64,000 nt of DNA from NCBI RefSeq assembly GCF_001690655.1, contig NZ_LZHQ01000001.1, positions 1-64,000 of the forward strand, written 5' to 3'. Shown piece by piece: positions 11,501 through 19,419 of this stretch (within the stretch, counting starts at the first letter, position 1; each line of letters starts with the position of its first letter). The position numbers and the translations under genes are program-made. Source of the DNA: Gilliamella sp. Occ3-1 (GTDB lineage: Bacteria; Pseudomonadota; Gammaproteobacteria; Enterobacterales; Orbaceae). The notes under the pieces were generated by a model, which saw only the letters and a list, made by a program, of their open reading frames with translations, was not told the DNA's origin and ran no database searches.

Positions 11501-12823
11501 ATGTCATTTTTAATAAAAAAAATACTAACAAATCTTGCATGGCAAATTTTGATTGCTTTGATTCTAGGAATTGCCGTAGGTGCTTATTTATTTGAACTCT
11601 CTGCTACAAGCCACCCTTTGCATTCATATTATCAATTTTCAATAGTAAATATATTTCAACCTGCAGGCGATATCTTCATTCGATTAATTAAAATGATTGT
11701 GCTGCCAATTATACTTAGTACTTTAACTTTAGGTATTGCAGGTCTTGGTGGCTCAAAACGGTTAGGGACCTTGGGTTTTAAAACAATTCTCTATTTTGAA
11801 ATTATTACAACTATTGCTATTTTATTAGGTCTTTCTTGGGGAAATATTTTTTCACCTGGCACGGGAATTGACTCCTCAACACTTGCAACGACAGACATTA
11901 GTAAGTATACCAAAGCAGCTGAAGAATTAAGCGGTAAACCTCATGGTTTAATTGTTATGATATTAGATATGATTCCAGCTAATATCTTTAAAGCTATGAC
12001 AGACGGTTCTGTTTTACCTGTAATTTTCTTTTGTGTCTTTTTTGGTCTTGGTTTAATGTCTTTGCCAGATAAACAACGTGAACCTTTTCTTTTCTTTTTA
12101 AAAGTAATTTCAGATACTATGTTTAAAGTAACTAATATGATAATGCGTTATGCACCTATTGGTGTATTTGCACTTATCACGGTAACGGTTGCTAAATATG
12201 GATTTGAATCTTTACTTCCGCTACTTAAATTAATCTTAACCGTCTATTCGGCAATGATTATTTTTACGTTAGTGGTATTAGGGCTGGTTTGTAAAATTTG
12301 CAAATTTAATATTTTTACATTATTAAAAATCTTGAAAGAAGAATTAGTGATTGCATTTTCAACCGCAAGTTCTGAAACTGCATTACCTAAAATAATTGAA
12401 AAGATGGAAGCTTATGGAGCACCAAAATCGATAACTAGTTTTGTTATTCCTACAGGCTATTCATTTAATCTTGATGGTTCAACACTCTATCAAAGTATTA
12501 CTGTTATCTTTTTAGCGCAGTTATTCCACATAGATTTAACTATTTTAGACCAAATTATTATTGTCATCACCTTAATGATTGCATCCAAAGGGATTGCAGG
12601 TGTACCTGGTGCTTCAATTCTTGTTTTATCGGCAACCCTAGGTAGTGTAGGTATTCCTCTTGAAGGAATTGGCTATATTATGGGGGTTGAACGTATTTTA
12701 GATATGGGCAGAACAGTAGTTAATGTGGTTGGTAACGCACTAGCAGCAATTGTTATTGCGCGTTGGGAACATGCTTTTGACGACAAAAAAGCAAGAGCTT
12801 ATGAACAACAATATTTGAAATGA
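11501..12823 (+). CDS. gltP: Glutamate/aspartate:proton symporter GltP
   Basis: Inner-membrane dicarboxylate amino-acid carrier of the DAACS family, importing glutamate and aspartate. The 440-residue sequence follows E. coli GltP from end to end. The serine-rich re-entrant motif STASSETALPK lies at about residues 286-296, and the substrate-binding block PTGYSFNLDGSTLYQS at about 313-328. It has its own terminator and lies downstream of the gyrA terminator, so it is probably monocistronic. Confidence 0.94.
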   Translation: MSFLIKKILTNLAWQILIALILGIAVGAYLFELSATSHPLHSYYQFSIVNIFQPAGDIFIRLIKMIVLPIILSTLTLGIAGLGGSKRLGTLGFKTILYFEIITTIAILLGLSWGNIFSPGTGIDSSTLATTDISKYTKAAEELSGKPHGLIVMILDMIPANIFKAMTDGSVLPVIFFCVFFGLGLMSLPDKQREPFLFFLKVISDTMFKVTNMIMRYAPIGVFALITVTVAKYGFESLLPLLKLILTVYSAMIIFTLVVLGLVCKICKFNIFTLLKILKEELVIAFSTASSETALPKIIEKMEAYGAPKSITSFVIPTGYSFNLDGSTLYQSITVIFLAQLFHIDLTILDQIIIVITLMIASKGIAGVPGASILVLSATLGSVGIPLEGIGYIMGVERILDMGRTVVNVVGNALAAIVIARWEHAFDDKKARAYEQQYLK

Positions 12824-12855
12824 TGAAATAATTATGTGGATTAATTTATCCAAAA

Positions 12856-12882
12856 AAACTACCTGGTTATCAGGTAGTTTTA
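12856..12882 (+). terminator. gltP intrinsic terminator
   Basis: A 10-bp perfect stem (AAACTACCTG / CAGGTAGTTT) with a five-base loop lies 32 bp after the gltP stop. The T-run is short. Confidence 0.8.
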
Positions 12883-12894
12883 TGCAAAGTATAT

Positions 12895-13113
12895 CTATTT
12901 AATTATTGATAAAAATAAGAAATATTTTGTCATGTCAAACTCAACTCTTTCACCATCGGGACCACTAATCAAAAAGAAATCGACTTCACAATGCTCTCTT
13001 TTTTCATAATTAGGTGTTTCATTAATTGCATAACCTGATACAGCATTTATCGATTCAAAAATAGAAAACCAAAGCTTAAGTAACTTCTGGAAAACACCTT
13101 GAGTTTTTAGAGA
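12895..13113 (-). pseudogene. Decayed reading frame, unknown family
   Basis: On the minus strand a frame of about 72 codons reads without a stop from 13113 to a TAG at 12895-12897, but it has no start codon near its upstream end and begins directly after a TAG. The translation has normal coding character (for example GYAINETPNYEKREHCEVDF and LISGPDGERVEFDMTKYF), unlike random AT-rich sequence. It looks like the C-terminal remnant of a lost gene. The family was not recognised. Nothing else is supported between the gltP terminator and the rpmG terminator. Confidence 0.45.
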
Positions 13114-13258
13114 CTATTTAACTTATGAAGTATAAACAGTTTGTTATTTTCCCATAAGTTAATGTTACTATTTATGACTAATACTAGATGCTTATAATAT
13201 AAAGATAACAAGATATGTTTTATTGAAAATAGCGATAAGTTTGTTTACAAATCGATAC

Positions 13259-13288
13259 AAAAAAACCCAGTATTTACTGGGTTTTTTT
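13259..13288 (-). terminator. Bidirectional terminator after rpmG
   Basis: A 12-bp stem (AAAAAAACCCAG / CTGGGTTTTTTT) with a six-base loop gives a T-run on both strands. It lies 15 bp after the rpmG stop and would end the rpmBG transcript. Confidence 0.87.
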
Positions 13289-13303
13289 GTATTTATTAGA
13301 TAA

Positions 13304-13471
13304 CTATTTAATTTTAGCTTCTTTATAAATAACATGCTGACGAACTACAGGATCGTATTTTTTGATCTCCATTTTTTCAGGCATAGTTCTTTTATTTTTG
13401 CTAGTGGTATAAAAATGACCTGTACCAGCAGAAGAAACTAATCTGATTTTTTCGCGTACACCTTTAGCCAT
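13304..13471 (-). CDS. rpmG: 50S ribosomal protein L33
   Basis: L33 is a small protein of the large ribosomal subunit. The frame encodes 55 residues, the usual length, beginning [20 protein letters not shown] and ending [10 protein letters not shown]. It has no CxxC pairs, so it is the zinc-independent form. It lies 15 bp downstream of rpmB and shares its transcript, as in E. coli. Confidence 0.96.
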   Translation of the reverse strand: MAKGVREKIRLVSSAGTGHFYTTSKNKRTMPEKMEIKKYDPVVRQHVIYKEAKIK

Positions 13472-13486
13472 GATATGGTTTCCTTA

Positions 13487-13723
13487 TTAGTACTTTTCAC
13501 CACGGGCACGAAGTTCAGCTAAAACTGCATCAATACCCTTTTTATCGATAGTACGCATACCTTTAGCAGATACACGCAATTTTACAAAACGTTTTTCGCT
13601 CTCAATCCAGAAACGGTGAGTTTGAAGGTTTGGTAGAAAACGACGTTTAGTAGCATTCATCGCATGAGAACGATTATTTCCTACTAAAGGACCTTTTCCT
13701 GTTACTTGGCATACTCGTGACAT
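13487..13723 (-). CDS. rpmB: 50S ribosomal protein L28
   Basis: L28 is a component of the large ribosomal subunit. At 78 residues it matches the family length, with the conserved N-terminus [12 protein letters not shown] and block [15 protein letters not shown]. It is the first gene of the rpmB-rpmG pair and is preceded by a strong promoter and a leader of about 140 nt. Confidence 0.97.
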   Translation of the reverse strand: MSRVCQVTGKGPLVGNNRSHAMNATKRRFLPNLQTHRFWIESEKRFVKLRVSAKGMRTIDKKGIDAVLAELRARGEKY

Positions 13724-13868
13724 GTCAATAATTCTCCGAAATTTCTATGCTTAAGCCCTGGGCGTAATATGTTAATGGAATTGACCTCGTCAGGCTTTTA
13801 GTTTACTGCAGTTCTATCTGAGAAGCAGCTTAACCTCTCACACTACACCCATAATAATGAGGTAGCGA

Positions 13869-13897
13869 AGTATACGCTGTTATGCGCAAATTCTCAA
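13869..13897 (-). promoter_or_regulatory. Sigma-70 promoter of rpmB-rpmG
   Basis: On the minus strand TTGAGA (13892-13897) and TATACT (13869-13874) are separated by exactly 17 bp. Transcription would start near 13862, leaving an untranslated leader of about 140 nt before rpmB. The rest of the gap (13898-14210) is AT-rich and holds no recognisable gene; it probably carries the aroE promoter. Confidence 0.75.
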
Positions 13898-14210
13898 GTA
13901 TTATCTTACCTATGCATAAAATTAGTTTACAATGGCATAACTCATATAATATTTATTTTCTTAGTTAAAACAACATTTCTAAAAATTATTAAAACCATTT
14001 TTAATCAATATGATAGATAAAATTTCTATAAAAATTTTTTGTAATAGCACTTACTTTTTTCTTATAACGAACAATTCATTATAAAACAATGTACTGTCTT
14101 TAACATCATTTTAGAAAAAATGATTTAATTTAATAATAAATATGTTTTAATAAGCTTGATTAAGATTTTTATTTATATCGTGTTAATTTTCCAATTTATA
14201 AGGAGATTAT

Positions 14211-15041
14211 ATGAACCAGTTCACGCCATATAGTATATATGGCATTATCGGTTATCCTTTAGGGCACAGTATGAGTCCACTTATTCATACTACGTCATTT
14301 CAAGATTATGGGATCCCAGCAGTTTTGGTTCCTTTTCCTACTCCACCAGAAGAGATACCGACACTTTTTAAATCAGTAAGATTACTAAATATCCGTGGAT
14401 TATGTGTCACTATTCCACATAAACAGACTATCATCCCTTATTTAGATGAAGTGACAGATCATGTAAAAAAAGCAGGTGCTGCAAATTTGGTGTATTGGGA
14501 TGGGGATAAACTTTGTGGGCATAATACAGATATTATCGGATTCATGGAGCCACTTCAAAATAAAAAACTGCCAGCAGAATTCAAAAAAGTGTTATTACTT
14601 GGAGCAGGAGGTGCTGCACGTGCAGCTGTAGTCGGATTACAGGAACTTGGTTATGCTGATATTACAGTAACGGATATTGCTGATGATTTACCTCAGGCAT
14701 TAGCTAGTGAATTCAACCTTAAAACTGTTTCATGGGAAGACCGTAGCAAAGTTGAAGCTCAAATTGTTATTAATTCAACACCATTAGGTATGGCGGGTAA
14801 ATTTGAGAATCAAACACCTTATAAACAAACTTGGTTTAAAGGTAAAGGATTGGCTTACGATATTGTTTATACTCCATATAATACTTGTTTTAGACAAGAA
14901 GCAGAAAAAGCTGGCTGGGAATCTATTTCAGGGCGCGAAATGTTTATTGGTCAAGCAAATGCTCAATTTAAAATTTGGACAGGAAAAGATCTTTCTGAAC
15001 GAGCAAAACAGGTTGTAATTGATGCTTTAACTAAACATTAA
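14211..15041 (+). CDS. aroE: Shikimate dehydrogenase (divergent AroE)
   Basis: Reduces 3-dehydroshikimate to shikimate in aromatic amino-acid synthesis. Substrate-binding Ser20/Ser22 (GHSMSP), catalytic Lys71 (TIPHKQ), Asn92 and Asp107 (HNTDIIGF) are present, with the nucleotide motif GAGGAA at 131-136. The 276-residue protein is clearly divergent from E. coli AroE. After the second Rossmann strand it has VTDIAD where NADP-dependent AroE enzymes carry NRT. An acidic residue there suggests NAD rather than NADP (inference), as in YdiB-type quinate/shikimate dehydrogenases. The shikimate kinase and YdiM-like transporter nearby support a shikimate-related role. A second, canonical aroE may exist elsewhere. 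Confidence 0.85.
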   Translation: MNQFTPYSIYGIIGYPLGHSMSPLIHTTSFQDYGIPAVLVPFPTPPEEIPTLFKSVRLLNIRGLCVTIPHKQTIIPYLDEVTDHVKKAGAANLVYWDGDKLCGHNTDIIGFMEPLQNKKLPAEFKKVLLLGAGGAARAAVVGLQELGYADITVTDIADDLPQALASEFNLKTVSWEDRSKVEAQIVINSTPLGMAGKFENQTPYKQTWFKGKGLAYDIVYTPYNTCFRQEAEKAGWESISGREMFIGQANAQFKIWTGKDLSERAKQVVIDALTKH

Positions 15042-15195
15042 TTACCAAGCAGGCAAACATATCTAGTTAAATTGGAATTAGTCGTATTTTCTACTGTTTA
15101 TACAATTAGCTGATATTGCCAACTATATTATGTTGGTATAGGTAAAGTTAATATATTAATTGGATAGATCAAGTGCATTATAATAAGGAGCATTT

Positions 15196-15549
15196 ATGAC
15201 TAACTTAGAATTGCAAGCGTATCGTCGTTTTCTTATGCTAAAAGTATCAGAAGCTAGTGAATATATTGGCAAAACAGATATTAATACATGGCATGAGTGG
15301 GAAAACGGTACAAAGCCGATTCCAGAATTTTTCAGAAAAACAATGCAAGAAATAAAAAAAATCCGAAACGAAAAAATAAATATTATTATAAATAGTATTA
15401 ATGATCGTATTGGTAGTAATACAATCCGCTATTTTATGACATACGAAGAGTTCAAAAAGGTAAATTTAGATCTTGATGTGATTCAATGGTGATTACATCA
15501 ATCGATTGCAACAGAGCTCTATTTCCGTGGTTTAGAAAAGTTATGTTAA
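15196..15549 (+). pseudogene. ydiL: YdiL-like protein, interrupted by in-frame TGA
   Basis: A 98-residue frame (15196-15492) behind a strong ribosome binding site (AAGGAG) matches the YdiL/DUF1870 family, small helix-turn-helix-like proteins of unknown function. Shared blocks are WENGTKPIP (WENGKCAIP in E. coli) and INDRIGSNTIRYF. The E. coli protein is 118 residues. Here translation stops at TGA 15490-15492, but the same frame continues with LHQSIATELYFRGLEKLC to TAA at 15549, matching the conserved C-terminus. Read through the TGA, the product would be exactly 118 residues. The simplest reading is a recent nonsense mutation. Confidence 0.8.
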
Positions 15550-15599
15550 TTAACTTTATTAAGATGACTTTTAGGTTTTAAAAGCTTCCTTATAATTAT

Positions 15600-15617
15600 T
15601 GTAAATATTTCATTACG
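15600..15617 (+). promoter_or_regulatory. Possible TyrR-type box upstream of aroL
   Basis: TGTAAA-N6-ATTACG resembles the TyrR box TGTAAA-N6-TTTACA at 10 of 12 positions. Two further TGTAAA words occur closer to aroL. In E. coli aroL is controlled by TyrR and TrpR. In such AT-rich DNA this is only suggestive. Confidence 0.25.
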
Positions 15618-15642
15618 GATGATTCTATAGAGGTTTTGTTTA

Positions 15643-15682
15643 ATTATATAAAAAATATATAGTTATATATTTTTTATATAAT
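15643..15682. repeat. 40-bp AT-only palindrome
   Basis: Two perfect 19-bp inverted arms (15643-15661 and 15664-15682) are separated by the two bases GT. Apart from that G the element is entirely A and T. It lies between the interrupted ydiL and aroL. It could form a hairpin acting as a bidirectional terminator, since each arm carries a run of six A or T, or extrude as a cruciform. Confidence 0.85.
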
Positions 15683-15723
15683 ATGTAAAAAATTTGTTGT
15701 AAAAATAAGAGCAAATCACTAGC

Positions 15724-16278
15724 ATGGTTAATATATTCTATAAATCTGAAAAGATAAAACCCGATATGAATAAAACAATTTTTTTAGTTGGTGCACGGGC
15801 TGCTGGTAAAACAACGATGGGAAAGATGTTAGCAAATAAGCTATCGTTTTCTTTCATTGATACCGATAGCTATTTATTCGAAACTACCCAAAAAACGGTA
15901 GCCGAAATTGTTGAAAAAGAAGGTTGGGAAGGATTTAGAGCAAGAGAGAGCCAAGTGTTGATTGATACAACTAAACCTAATTGTGTCATTGCAACTGGTG
16001 GCGGCATGGTATTAGCCGAGCATAACCGGAATTTTATGAAACAAAATGGCACAGTCATCTTTTTATCCGCACCTGCGGCAACACTAGCTGCGCGTTTAAT
16101 GAAAGATCCTAACATTGCTCAAAGACCGTCACTAACGGGTCTATCTATTTCTGATGAAATGGAAAAGGTATTGGCTGAAAGATTACCTTTATATCATGAT
16201 GCTGCACACCATGTGATCAATGTTGATCAAGATGAAAGTTTGATTCTTGCAAAAATGTTTGAAATGCTTCGAAACTAA
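15724..16278 (+). CDS. aroL: Shikimate kinase (AroL type)
   Basis: Phosphorylates shikimate to shikimate 3-phosphate with ATP. The P-loop GARAAGKTT is at residues 23-31, the substrate-binding DTDS follows, and the second shikimate motif ATGGGM is near residue 90. The blocks VAEIVE-E-WEGFRARE and GLSISDEMEKVL fit AroL better than AroK. By comparison with E. coli AroL the true start may be the internal ATG at 15766 (MNKTIFLVG); neither start has a clear ribosome binding site. It lies within a shikimate-related cluster with aroE and a YdiM-like carrier. Confidence 0.9.
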   Translation: MVNIFYKSEKIKPDMNKTIFLVGARAAGKTTMGKMLANKLSFSFIDTDSYLFETTQKTVAEIVEKEGWEGFRARESQVLIDTTKPNCVIATGGGMVLAEHNRNFMKQNGTVIFLSAPAATLAARLMKDPNIAQRPSLTGLSISDEMEKVLAERLPLYHDAAHHVINVDQDESLILAKMFEMLRN

Positions 16279-16293
16279 TTTAACTTCTTTTAA

Positions 16294-16325
16294 TAAAAAA
16301 GCCGCTTAAAAAGTGGTATTTTTAT
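16294..16325 (+). terminator. aroL terminator
   Basis: The stem GCCGCTT / AAGTGGT (two G-T pairs) is flanked by an A-run and followed by TATTTTTATT, 22 bp after the aroL stop. Confidence 0.65.
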
Positions 16326-16521
16326 TAACAATAGAAAAAAATAAATTTTTACAATTTAACCAAGATTCTATATAAGTTTAATTTTGAATAAAACTTTATT
16401 GTTTTTTAGAACCAAATAAAAGCTAAGTAACAAATTTATACTTACTATCTTTCTGATTAATATTGATACTTGTATATTGAATAGAATTATAATTTTATGT
16501 TTTACATATGGAGTATGACAA

Positions 16522-17721
16522 GTGGATAATCGAAAGGTCAATCCTTATGGAATTGCTGGATCTATATATGCAAATTATATAATACAAAGTATTGCATTAA
16601 TTGTGATCATGCAATTCTCAAATGATATATCGAAACAACTTAATATTGATCTAATCGGCATTGGTAAAATTGCTTCGGGTATAGGAATTGGAAAAATATT
16701 ATTAATGTTTGTTGGTGGTGTATTGTCAGATAAATTTGGTCGCAAACTATTTATTTGTCTAGGTATGGCTTGCTATGCTATTTTTTTTCTAGGAATGCCT
16801 TTTTGTACTAATATAAATATTGCTTTTTGTTTAGCTATTGCTATTGGGGCTGGAAATTCTTTTTTAGATACTGGTTCAATGCCAGCATTAACAGAATGTT
16901 TTCCAAACTCATGTGGTACAGCTAGCGTATTGATCAAGGCTTTCATTTCAATGGGATCTCTTGTTCTTCCATTTATTGTTGTTTTTTGCCATCAATATCA
17001 AATATGGTATGGTTGGATTTTTTTTGGTTTTGTTGTTTATTTAATAGTTAATACACTATTTTTACTTCCTAAGCAGTTTCCACATATAGATGCCTCCATT
17101 AAAAGTAATGAATGCTCACAAAGTTATTTTATTGGAAAACCTAATTTTGGATTTGAAGGTATTTTATTAATTATTATGGGATTTACAACAACAGTAACAT
17201 TCGTTATTGTTTTGCAGTGGTTGCCAACTATCGCTATCAGAGCTGTTAATATGAGCGAACCTGATGCTAATCAACTGATTAGTTATTATAGCACTGCCTC
17301 AATTATTTCTGTATTTGTTACGGCTTTTGTAGTCAAACATCTATTAAAACCTATCTTTTGCATCATTATTTTACCTGCCTTATCTGCGTTGGTATTAATC
17401 ATTTTCTATTTTAATGTTTCACCTGCAATGTGTGTTATCGTCGCAATAGGAATGGGATTTACTGCGGCAGGGGGAGTACTTCAATTAACTTTGGTTGTTA
17501 TGCAACAAATGTTCCCAACACGAAAAGGTCTTGCTGTAGGTTGTATGTATACTTTTAGCGGTCTATCGTTTGTTATCATTCCGCTTATAGTACCAAAATT
17601 AGCTATGTTCAATGTAAGTTATGCCATATTAATTGACTTTTTTATTGCGATATCAAGTGTAATACTTGGCTCAATTATCTTTTATCGTTTTAAAAAGGTA
17701 GTTGATATAACAAAAATATAA
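16522..17721 (+). CDS. MFS transporter, YdiM/YdiN-like
   Basis: Major facilitator carrier of 399 residues with about 12 hydrophobic helices. The loop motif GGVLSDKFGRK is at about residues 71-81, and the helix-4 block GAGNSFLDTGSMPALTE resembles the matching block of E. coli YdiM. The start is a GTG with GGAG eight bases upstream. The substrate is unknown. E. coli ydiM and ydiN sit beside ydiL, ydiB (quinate/shikimate dehydrogenase) and aroD, and here the gene follows aroE, ydiL and aroL, so a shikimate- or quinate-like substrate is a reasonable inference. Confidence 0.82.
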   Translation: MDNRKVNPYGIAGSIYANYIIQSIALIVIMQFSNDISKQLNIDLIGIGKIASGIGIGKILLMFVGGVLSDKFGRKLFICLGMACYAIFFLGMPFCTNINIAFCLAIAIGAGNSFLDTGSMPALTECFPNSCGTASVLIKAFISMGSLVLPFIVVFCHQYQIWYGWIFFGFVVYLIVNTLFLLPKQFPHIDASIKSNECSQSYFIGKPNFGFEGILLIIMGFTTTVTFVIVLQWLPTIAIRAVNMSEPDANQLISYYSTASIISVFVTAFVVKHLLKPIFCIIILPALSALVLIIFYFNVSPAMCVIVAIGMGFTAAGGVLQLTLVVMQQMFPTRKGLAVGCMYTFSGLSFVIIPLIVPKLAMFNVSYAILIDFFIAISSVILGSIIFYRFKKVVDITKI

Positions 17722-17752
17722 TTTTATATATTTTAAGAATAATAATGTTAGA

Positions 17753-17781
17753 GGGCATGCCAATATGGCATGCTTTTTTTC
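17753..17781 (+). terminator. MFS gene terminator
   Basis: An 8-bp stem (GCATGCCA / TGGCATGC) with a three-base loop is followed by seven T. Confidence 0.9.
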
Positions 17782-17953
17782 GATATTAACATCTCATAAA
17801 ATTTTAATTTATTTTCGTATTTAACAATTCAATATTTTGTTAATCCATTATTACTTAATCAAAAATCATTAAGCTTAAGTCATTAACTTTTATTAATAGC
17901 AAATTTTAAGATTATTATTAGATTCTTAAAATATTGCTTGCCATAAAACCAAA

Positions 17954-17992
17954 AATAAATAAAAATACATAAAAAGTGAATAAGTATTCAAT
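17954..17992 (+). promoter_or_regulatory. Tandem ARG boxes (ArgR operator) before argA
   Basis: Two 18-bp ARG-box-like sequences lie 3 bp apart, the spacing typical of E. coli ArgR operators. The proximal box (17975-17992) contains TGAATAAGTATTCA and fits the consensus at all but one position. The distal box (17954-17971) contains TAAATAAAAATACA, two mismatches in the conserved arms. They lie just before the argA ribosome binding site, so ArgR-arginine repression of argA is very likely. Confidence 0.82.
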
Positions 17993-18003
17993 TTGAGGTG
18001 GTT

Positions 18004-19338
18004 GTGAAAATGAAAGAACGTACAACTGAGTTAGTTGATGGCTTAAGACATTCAGTACCTTATATTAATGCACATCATGGTAAAACATTTGTAATTTTGC
18101 TCACAGGCGCAGTGTTAAAAAGTAATACTTATTCAAGTATTATCAGTGATATTGGTTTACTTTATAGTCTTGGTATTAAACTTGTTATTGTTAATGGTGC
18201 TCGCAATCAGATTGATGAATCTTTAAAAAATCATAATATCACACCTAAATATTATAAAAATACGCGTATTACCGATGCAACAACACTAGACATCATTAAA
18301 CAAGTTACAGGTTCATTACAACTCAATATTACCGCAAGTTTATCAATGAGTTTAAATAATACTCCATTACAAGGAGCTCATATCAGTGTTGTAAGTGGTA
18401 ATTTTGTGATTGCACAACCTTTAGGGGTAGATGATGGGATTGATTATTGTCATACAGGTAAAATCCGTCGTATAAACAACGAGGCTATAGCTGAACAACT
18501 AGATCGTGGCTCAATTGTGTTACTAGGCCCTGTTGGCGTTTCGGTTACTGGTGAAAGTTTCAATTTAGCGTCTGAGGATGTTGCAACCGAAGTTGCTATT
18601 CGCTTAAAAGCAGATAAATTAATCAGTTTTTGCGCTGAACAAGGAGTACTAGATGAAAACGGTCGTGTTATTACCGACCTTTATCCTGTTGATGCGAATA
18701 ATTATGTCAACAAAAAAGAGCAGCAAGGTAAACTTTTATCTAGTGAAGCACGTTTTTTACGTGCAGCATCTAAAGCATGCCGTAGTGGGGTCAGACGAAG
18801 CCATTTGGTAAGTTATTTGGTTGATGGCTCAATTTTGCAAGAATTATTTTCGCGTGATGGGATTGGAACACAAGTAGCGATGGAACATTCTGAACAAGTG
18901 CGTTTAGCAACTATTAACGATATTGGAGGAATTCTAGAACTCATACGCCCACTTGAAGAACAAGGTATTTTGGTTAAACGTTCACGTGAACAGTTAGAAA
19001 TGGAGATCGATAAATTTACCATTATTGAACGTGATAATATGACAATTGGTTGTGCAGCGCTTTATCCATATCCTGAAGAAAAAATGGGAGAAATGGCCTG
19101 TGTAGCTATTCATCCTGATTATCGCAATTCATCTCGAGGAGATAACTTAATTGAAAAATTAACAGAAAAAGCAATCCAGTTAGGGCTCGAAAAAATATTT
19201 GTTTTAACTACACGTAGTATTCATTGGTTTAGAGAAAAAGGTTTTAACCCTGCAGAAGTTGATGATTTACCGATTAAAAAGAAAAAACTTTATAATTATC
19301 AAAGGAATTCTAAAATTTTAATGCTTGATATTCTTTAG
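18004..19338 (+). CDS. argA: N-acetylglutamate synthase ArgA
   Basis: Catalyses the first step of arginine synthesis, acetylating glutamate from acetyl-CoA. It has an N-terminal amino-acid-kinase-like domain (about 1-285) that senses arginine and a C-terminal GNAT domain (about 295-440, [15 protein letters not shown]). The GTG at 18004 is preferred: GAGG lies five bases upstream and the product begins like E. coli ArgA, whereas the GTG at 17998 overlaps that site. Close identity to the E. coli protein throughout. Confidence 0.95.
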   Translation: MKMKERTTELVDGLRHSVPYINAHHGKTFVILLTGAVLKSNTYSSIISDIGLLYSLGIKLVIVNGARNQIDESLKNHNITPKYYKNTRITDATTLDIIKQVTGSLQLNITASLSMSLNNTPLQGAHISVVSGNFVIAQPLGVDDGIDYCHTGKIRRINNEAIAEQLDRGSIVLLGPVGVSVTGESFNLASEDVATEVAIRLKADKLISFCAEQGVLDENGRVITDLYPVDANNYVNKKEQQGKLLSSEARFLRAASKACRSGVRRSHLVSYLVDGSILQELFSRDGIGTQVAMEHSEQVRLATINDIGGILELIRPLEEQGILVKRSREQLEMEIDKFTIIERDNMTIGCAALYPYPEEKMGEMACVAIHPDYRNSSRGDNLIEKLTEKAIQLGLEKIFVLTTRSIHWFREKGFNPAEVDDLPIKKKKLYNYQRNSKILMLDIL

Positions 19339-19419
19339 ATTTTTATAAGATTAAGTCTTATAGATGGTAATATTGTTTACTAGTAACGAATATTATTTGC
19401 TAATCTTTTAGTTGAAAAA

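Noticed and set aside
19344..19362. Small inverted repeat between convergent argA and the SorC-type regulator
   Set aside because: Only about seven A/T-rich pairs and no T-run; too weak to call a terminator.
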